Positions 59,923 through 64,000 of a DNA stretch of 64,000 nucleotides are shown piece by piece. The position numbers and the translations under genes were made by a program. The notes beneath the pieces are model-generated. The model did no database searches. It worked only from the letters and a program-made list of their open reading frames with translations, and was not told the DNA's origin. Source of the DNA: a bacterium (GTDB lineage: Bacteria > Ratteibacteria > UBA8468 > B48-G9 > DSTR01); assembly GCA_029551285.1 (NCBI GenBank), contig JAKPFT010000052.1, positions 1 to 64,000 on the forward strand, in the 5' to 3' direction. Position 1 is the first letter of the stretch. Each line of letters opens with the position of its first letter.

Positions 59923-60303
59923 ATGGGCCGAAAGAACAGGAGTGACACCACAGCAACCATTGCCGAACTGCAGCGGGAAATAAGCGATTTTGTTGAAGTC
60001 AGAAAGTGGCGAAAATTCCATAACCCCAAGGATTTATCTGAGGCCATTGCGATTGAATCCGGCGAGCTCTTAGAACATTTTCTGTGGAAATCACCGCGGC
60101 AGGCTCACCGGTATCTAAAGGGGAAAAAAGGTAGGCTGGCTGTGGCCGCAGAACTGGCTGACCTGCTGATTCTTATTTTCAATTTCGGTCAGCTGTTTGG
60201 TATTGACCTGGCCGGTTCTCTGCAGAAGAAACTGGAGATTCTGAAGAAAAGATACCCGGTGGAAAAATTCAAAGGTCGCTCTGACAAGTACCGGCCTCTT
60301 TGA
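59923..60303 (+). CDS. MazG-like nucleotide pyrophosphohydrolase
   Basis: 126 residues from ATG 59923; the frame opens upstream inside the previous gene. The metal-binding pattern of all-alpha NTP pyrophosphatases is present: IAIESGELLEHFLW (ExxxE) and VAAELADLLILIFN (ExxD). The fold and length fit the dCTP-pyrophosphatase/RS21-C6 group that removes damaged or non-canonical nucleotides. It is followed after 12 bases by the CstA-family gene, with an AAAGGAG ribosome site for that gene in the gap. Confidence 0.88.
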   Translation: MGRKNRSDTTATIAELQREISDFVEVRKWRKFHNPKDLSEAIAIESGELLEHFLWKSPRQAHRYLKGKKGRLAVAAELADLLILIFNFGQLFGIDLAGSLQKKLEILKKRYPVEKFKGRSDKYRPL

Positions 60304-60315
60304 AAAGGAGTTGCC

Positions 60316-61974
60316 ATGAGCGTTCTGGGAATCTGCGGGTTCACTTTTATTGCCTTTGTGCTGGCCTACCATTTTTATGGCCGGGTGCTGGATAATCTCT
60401 GGCAGGTTGCCCCGGAGAGGGAAACCCCAGCCGTAGAAAAAAATGACGGGGTTGATTATGTTCCGGCCAGGCACTGGACCATTCTCTTCGGCCACCATTT
60501 TTCTTCCATTGCCGGCGCCGGACCGATTTTGGGACCGGTGATTGCCGGGGTGCTCTGGGGCTGGGGTCCGGCTCTGGCCTGGATAGTGTTAGGCAGCATC
60601 TTCTTAGGCGGAGTTCACGATTTTTCCTCGCTGATGCTGAGTCTGCGTTACCAGGGAAACTCTGTCGGTGATGTTACCGCCAGTGTTCTGGGCCGGCGTT
60701 CTCAGATAGTTTTTTCTTTGTTTCTCTGGATTACCCTGGTGCTGATTGTCGCCGTTTTTGCTGCCATAACCGCCAGGACCCTGGTGGCAGAGCCGCACAT
60801 CGTCATCCCGACCTTCGGTCTTATTCTGGTCGCGGTTATTTTTGGTTTCCTGGTTTATAGAGGTGGTCTTAACCAGGCAGTGGCAACAATTATCAGTCTT
60901 TTACTGATTATAGGTCTCTTTGTCCTGGGTGAACATGTGCCGGTGACAATCCCTGGAGAGGCCGGCGTGCCGGTGTGGATTGTGATTTTGCTGGTTTATG
61001 CTGGTATTGCCTCTGTTGTTCCGGTGCATTTTCTGTTGCAACCAAGGGATTATCTCTCGGCTTACATTCTTTTCGTGGGTATGGCTGTCGGCTACCTGGG
61101 AGTTTTGAGTTTGCGGCCGACTTTTCAGGCTCCTTTTTTTCTCGGTTATTCTTCCTCCCAGGGAAATCTCTGGCCGATGTTGATGGTAACTGTTGCCTGC
61201 GGGGCTATCAGCGGTTTCCACGCGCTGGTTTCTTCAGGCACTTCTTCCAAACAGATTAGAAGCGAAAAGGACGGAAGAAAAGTAACCTATGGAGCCATGC
61301 TGACCGAAGGGGCGCTGGCGTTGTTGGCCTTAATCTGCGTAGCGGCTGGTTTAACCTGGAATGGTCTTGATACAGCGCTCAGTTATCCTCAGCTGATGAA
61401 AAGCGGAGAACCCATCCGGACCTTTGGTCTGGGCTACGGCCAGGTTGTAGCCAGGATTATCGGCGCCAAAGCCGGAAGTTTTCTGGCGATGGTTATGATC
61501 AACGGATTCGTCCTGACCACTCTGGACACCGCCACCAGGATTACCCGGTATCTCACCGAAGAACTTTTCGGCCGGACCTGGCGGGTAGCGATTCTGCGTC
61601 AGCGTTACGTGGCGACATTGCTGGTGCTGGCCTGTTCCGCCTACCTGGCCTTTGGCAACTGGCAGAAGTTATGGCCGGTCTTTGGTGCCTCCAATCAACT
61701 GGTGGCCGCCATTGTCCTTTTAGTTTGTGCCTGCTACCTCACCCTGACTGGCCGGAACTGGACCCTGATTCTGGTTCCTTCAGTCTTGATGTTTCTTACC
61801 ACCATCTGGGCTCTGGTTACCCAGGCCAGCCAGTTTTATCAGAAAAAAGGCTATCTTTTAGGCAATGTGGCTGTTGGCCTGGTGCTTCTGGCTGTCTTTG
61901 TTATGGAGGAGGCTGTCCGATTAATACTTTTCAGGAAAAGAAATCACCTCACAAGGACGGGAAAGGAGAACTGA
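60316..61974 (+). CDS. cstA: carbon starvation protein A (CstA) family transporter
   Basis: 552 residues, polytopic inner-membrane protein; E. coli CstA is about 700, so this is the shorter type. Family marks: GVDYVPARHWTILFGHHFSSIAGAGPILGPVIAG, by position about 44-77; FLGGVHDFSSLMLSLRYQGNSVG, by position about 96-118; and SGFHALVSSGTSSKQI. CstA-family members carry peptides or pyruvate during nutrient limitation; which applies here is unclear. It overlaps the following sugar epimerase gene by one base. Confidence 0.93.
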   Translation: MSVLGICGFTFIAFVLAYHFYGRVLDNLWQVAPERETPAVEKNDGVDYVPARHWTILFGHHFSSIAGAGPILGPVIAGVLWGWGPALAWIVLGSIFLGGVHDFSSLMLSLRYQGNSVGDVTASVLGRRSQIVFSLFLWITLVLIVAVFAAITARTLVAEPHIVIPTFGLILVAVIFGFLVYRGGLNQAVATIISLLLIIGLFVLGEHVPVTIPGEAGVPVWIVILLVYAGIASVVPVHFLLQPRDYLSAYILFVGMAVGYLGVLSLRPTFQAPFFLGYSSSQGNLWPMLMVTVACGAISGFHALVSSGTSSKQIRSEKDGRKVTYGAMLTEGALALLALICVAAGLTWNGLDTALSYPQLMKSGEPIRTFGLGYGQVVARIIGAKAGSFLAMVMINGFVLTTLDTATRITRYLTEELFGRTWRVAILRQRYVATLLVLACSAYLAFGNWQKLWPVFGASNQLVAAIVLLVCACYLTLTGRNWTLILVPSVLMFLTTIWALVTQASQFYQKKGYLLGNVAVGLVLLAVFVMEEAVRLILFRKRNHLTRTGKEN

Positions 61975-62798
61975 TGAAAATCAGTGTTTATTCGCTGTCC
62001 ACCGCGGACAGAAAACCTGCCGAGGTGGTCGCTCTGGCTCAAAAATACGGGTGTCAGGGTGTGGAGTGGTGGTGTAAGGAAGGCGGCCATGTTGATTGCC
62101 ATAACCTGAAAGCCTCAGTTAGAGAGGTGGAAAAACTGATGAGGGAATCTGGTCTGGAAACAGTTGGGCTGGACCCGTACTTCCGGTGCGTGGAATCGGC
62201 GGCGGAACTGGAACCATTTTTTTCTGCGGCCCGGATACTGGGTGCCAGAAAGATAAGGTCTCACAGCTTCCCCTATCAGGCTGGCGCGGATGTGCTGGAA
62301 TTGTTGAAAAAACTGCGGGACTGGCTGGGGGAGGTAGTACTACCTCTTGCTCGCCAGTATCAGGTGCAGTTTCTCATTGAACAGCATCACTATGCTGTCT
62401 GCTGTACGCCCAATGCCTGCCGCCAGGCAGTGGAAGGGTTGCCGGCTGAGTATCTCGGGATTATCTATGACCCGGGAAATTCTCTTTACGAAGGCTATAC
62501 CCGACCGGAATATGCGGTCAACGTTCTTGGAAAATATCTGGCTCATGTCCACGTGAAGACCGCCTGTCCGGTACTTGAGGCTGCATCTGTACCGGCCGGT
62601 CGCCGCTACGGCCTTGTTTTTGGAAGGCTCCAGGACGGAGACCTTGACTGGGAAGCCACGCTGGCCGCGCTCCAGAAGGCAGGCTACGCCGGGTTTCTTT
62701 CTCTGGAAGCGCTGGACAAGCGCGATTCTGAGGCCAAGTTGAGGGAAGACATCCCGGTTTTGAAGAAGGCTCTGGAGGCTATCTCTCAGAAAACGTAA
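61974..62798 (+). CDS. sugar phosphate isomerase/epimerase-type TIM-barrel protein
   Basis: 274 residues from ATG 61974, after AAAGGAG; the open frame begins far upstream inside cstA. Features of the xylose-isomerase-like barrel superfamily: YGCQGVEWW at strand 2, FLIEQHHYAVC (Glu metal ligand), GIIYDPGNSLYEGY (Asp), LAHVHVKTA (His) and GFLSLEALDK (final Glu). Metal ligands are all present. Members include IolE/IolI-type inosose enzymes and tagatose/ketose epimerases; the sugar cannot be specified. Confidence 0.85.
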   Translation: MKISVYSLSTADRKPAEVVALAQKYGCQGVEWWCKEGGHVDCHNLKASVREVEKLMRESGLETVGLDPYFRCVESAAELEPFFSAARILGARKIRSHSFPYQAGADVLELLKKLRDWLGEVVLPLARQYQVQFLIEQHHYAVCCTPNACRQAVEGLPAEYLGIIYDPGNSLYEGYTRPEYAVNVLGKYLAHVHVKTACPVLEAASVPAGRRYGLVFGRLQDGDLDWEATLAALQKAGYAGFLSLEALDKRDSEAKLREDIPVLKKALEAISQKT

Positions 62799-62803
62799 GC
62801 GCC

Positions 62804-64000
62804 ATGGAAAAACTTCTTTTCCGCAGCACCAACCACCAGGCGCCGCTGGCCAGTTTCCGTGAGGTGCTGTTACGCGGCCAGGCGCCTGATTACGGGTTGT
62901 ATGTACCGGTGAGTTTTCCGGTTCTGACCCCTGAAGAGATGGCTTCGTTTTCTTCAGCGAGCTACGCTAACATCGCCACCGTGGTTCTGAGAAAGTTCCT
63001 CCAGGGAGAAATGGAAGAGCAAGTCCTGGAGAAAATAGCCGGGGAAAGTTACAACTTTGACGTTCCCCTGATTGAGGTGGAAAACGGTCTTTACCTGTTG
63101 AGGCTGGACCGGGGACCAACGGCTTCCTTCAAAGATTTTGCAGCGAGGATGATGGCCAGACTGATGCATTATTTTGCCGCGAGGGAAAACCGGCGCCTGA
63201 CGGTTCTGGTGGCCACTTCTGGTGATACCGGCGGCGCAGTGGCTGCTGCTTTTTACGGACTGGAGAACGTCTCGGTGGTTGTTCTTTTTCCGGAGCAGGA
63301 AGTAACCTCCAGACAGAGACGCCAGATGACCACGCTGGGCAGGAATATTCTCGCCGTGGCGGTCAGGGGCAAGTTTGATGACTGTCAGGCTTTGGTCAAA
63401 CAGGCTTTCAACGACCCGAAACTGGCCGGTCTGAACTTGACCTCGGCTAACTCCATCAATTTTGGCCGTCTCTTGCCACAGGCGGTTTACTATTTTTATG
63501 CCTGGTCACGGGTGGCCGGAGACGGAGTTGTTTTTTCCGTTCCTTCCGGAAATTTTGGTAATCTTTGCGGGGGTGTCCTGGCCAGAAAAATGGGTTTGCC
63601 GGTGCGCAGGTTTGTGGTCGCGGTTAACGAGAATGACGAGTTTCCCCGGTTTCTAAAAACTGGCCACTACCAGCCGGTGGTGCCCTCGCGGCAGTGCTCC
63701 TCCAATGCTATGAATGTTGGCCATCCCAGTAATTTAGCGCGGCTGGTTGACTGGTACGGCGGCTGGCTGACGGATGAAAGAGATGAACAGGGCAGAGTTC
63801 TCCGGCAGGGTTGTCTGAAGAAGCCGCCGGATATGGAGAAAATGCGGGCAGATTTCCTTTCCTTTTCCATCAGTGAGGCTGAAGTGGACGAAACCATCAC
63901 CTCTGTTTACCGAAGGTATGGACTGGTGCTGGAACCCCACGGAGCGGTAGCCTTCCGGGCCGCACAGAAAGCAGATCTTTCCGGACCACTGGTCGTTCTG
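62804..64000 (+). CDS. thrC: threonine synthase, 3' end beyond the window
   Basis: PLP-dependent conversion of O-phosphohomoserine to threonine. 399 codons are visible, open to the last base, so the C-terminus is off the window. The N-terminal cap (FRSTNHQAP, PVSFPVLTPEEM) and PLP lysine GPTASFKDFAARMM are typical of the longer class, as are VATSGDTGGAVAAAF, SANSINFGRLLPQAVYYFYAW (by position about 210-230), VPSGNFGNL and LEPHGAVAF. It begins five bases after the epimerase stop. Confidence 0.96.
   Translation, partial: MEKLLFRSTNHQAPLASFREVLLRGQAPDYGLYVPVSFPVLTPEEMASFSSASYANIATVVLRKFLQGEMEEQVLEKIAGESYNFDVPLIEVENGLYLLRLDRGPTASFKDFAARMMARLMHYFAARENRRLTVLVATSGDTGGAVAAAFYGLENVSVVVLFPEQEVTSRQRRQMTTLGRNILAVAVRGKFDDCQALVKQAFNDPKLAGLNLTSANSINFGRLLPQAVYYFYAWSRVAGDGVVFSVPSGNFGNLCGGVLARKMGLPVRRFVVAVNENDEFPRFLKTGHYQPVVPSRQCSSNAMNVGHPSNLARLVDWYGGWLTDERDEQGRVLRQGCLKKPPDMEKMRADFLSFSISEAEVDETITSVYRRYGLVLEPHGAVAFRAAQKADLSGPLVVL

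Overview
The window comes from a diderm (Gram-negative-type) bacterium of moderate to high GC that I cannot place in a named genus. Envelope genes (TolC/RND efflux, MlaEF-type ABC transporter, meso-DAP epimerase) indicate two membranes. The alternative GlmU-like enzyme, the DUF6785-type membrane protein, the small Sm-like protein and the DRG-type TGS GTPase are kinds of gene I associate with uncultured lineages near Planctomycetota/Omnitrophota and similar candidate phyla. That placement is inference. The 16S gene at the left edge would settle it.

Layout. 1-1.6 kb: 3'-truncated 16S rRNA gene (minus strand) with its promoter and boxA. 1.6-5.7 kb: small Pro-rich membrane protein, nitroreductase, a divergent alpha/beta hydrolase, and a DUF4380-like/amidohydrolase pair. 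5.7-9.0 kb: minus-strand operon rpe-hisD-hisB-xerC/D. 9.2-17 kb: serA, a structured RNA-like stretch, rny, tRNA-Asp, then thrS-infC-rpmI-rplT-diguanylate cyclase. 17-20.3 kb: dapF-comEC-coiled-coil protein. 20.3-23.5 kb: an AT-rich foreign island with an orphan PD-(D/E)XK nuclease and a DUF433/DUF5615 toxin-antitoxin-like pair enclosed by two decayed IS4-type elements. 23.5-25.5 kb: dtd, three small genes, plsC. 25.5-31.9 kb: rpsA-nagB-pta-alternative glmU-acpP-ackA, with acpS convergent. 32-38.2 kb: TetR-TolC-MFP-RND efflux operon with an autoregulatory operator. 38.2-39.8 kb: ECF sigma and zinc-finger anti-sigma. 39.9-42.1 kb: 6-phospho-3-hexuloisomerase and a deacetylase-like protein. 42.1-47.4 kb: pyrR-pyrB-UvrD-like helicase-DUF6785. 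47.5-53 kb: secreted protein, phosphoesterase, protein kinase, HAD-AIRS fusion, two receiver proteins, TGS GTPase. 53-57.4 kb: rpsF-ssb-rpsR-rplI-dnaB-mlaE-mlaF. 57.4-64 kb: a palindrome-bearing spacer, a two-domain esterase-like protein, MazG-like, CstA, sugar epimerase and a truncated thrC.

Most of the window is core metabolism and information processing in tightly packed operons. Overlapping ATGA or TGATG junctions are common, and convergent genes abut without room for intrinsic terminators. Promoters are of the sigma70 TTGACA/TATAAT type. Several place the -10 box only 6-10 nt from the start codon, which suggests leaderless transcripts next to ordinary Shine-Dalgarno genes. Accessory content is confined to the AT-rich island. 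The strongest sequence-level oddities are an AUC start for infC, a threonyl-tRNA synthetase without its TGS domain, a ComEC with a degenerate lactamase-like tail, the HAD-AIRS fusion, and the IS-framed toxin-antitoxin pair next to an orphan Zn-ribbon nuclease. No single locus is clearly a new system. The 20.3-23.3 kb island is the best place to look for one.
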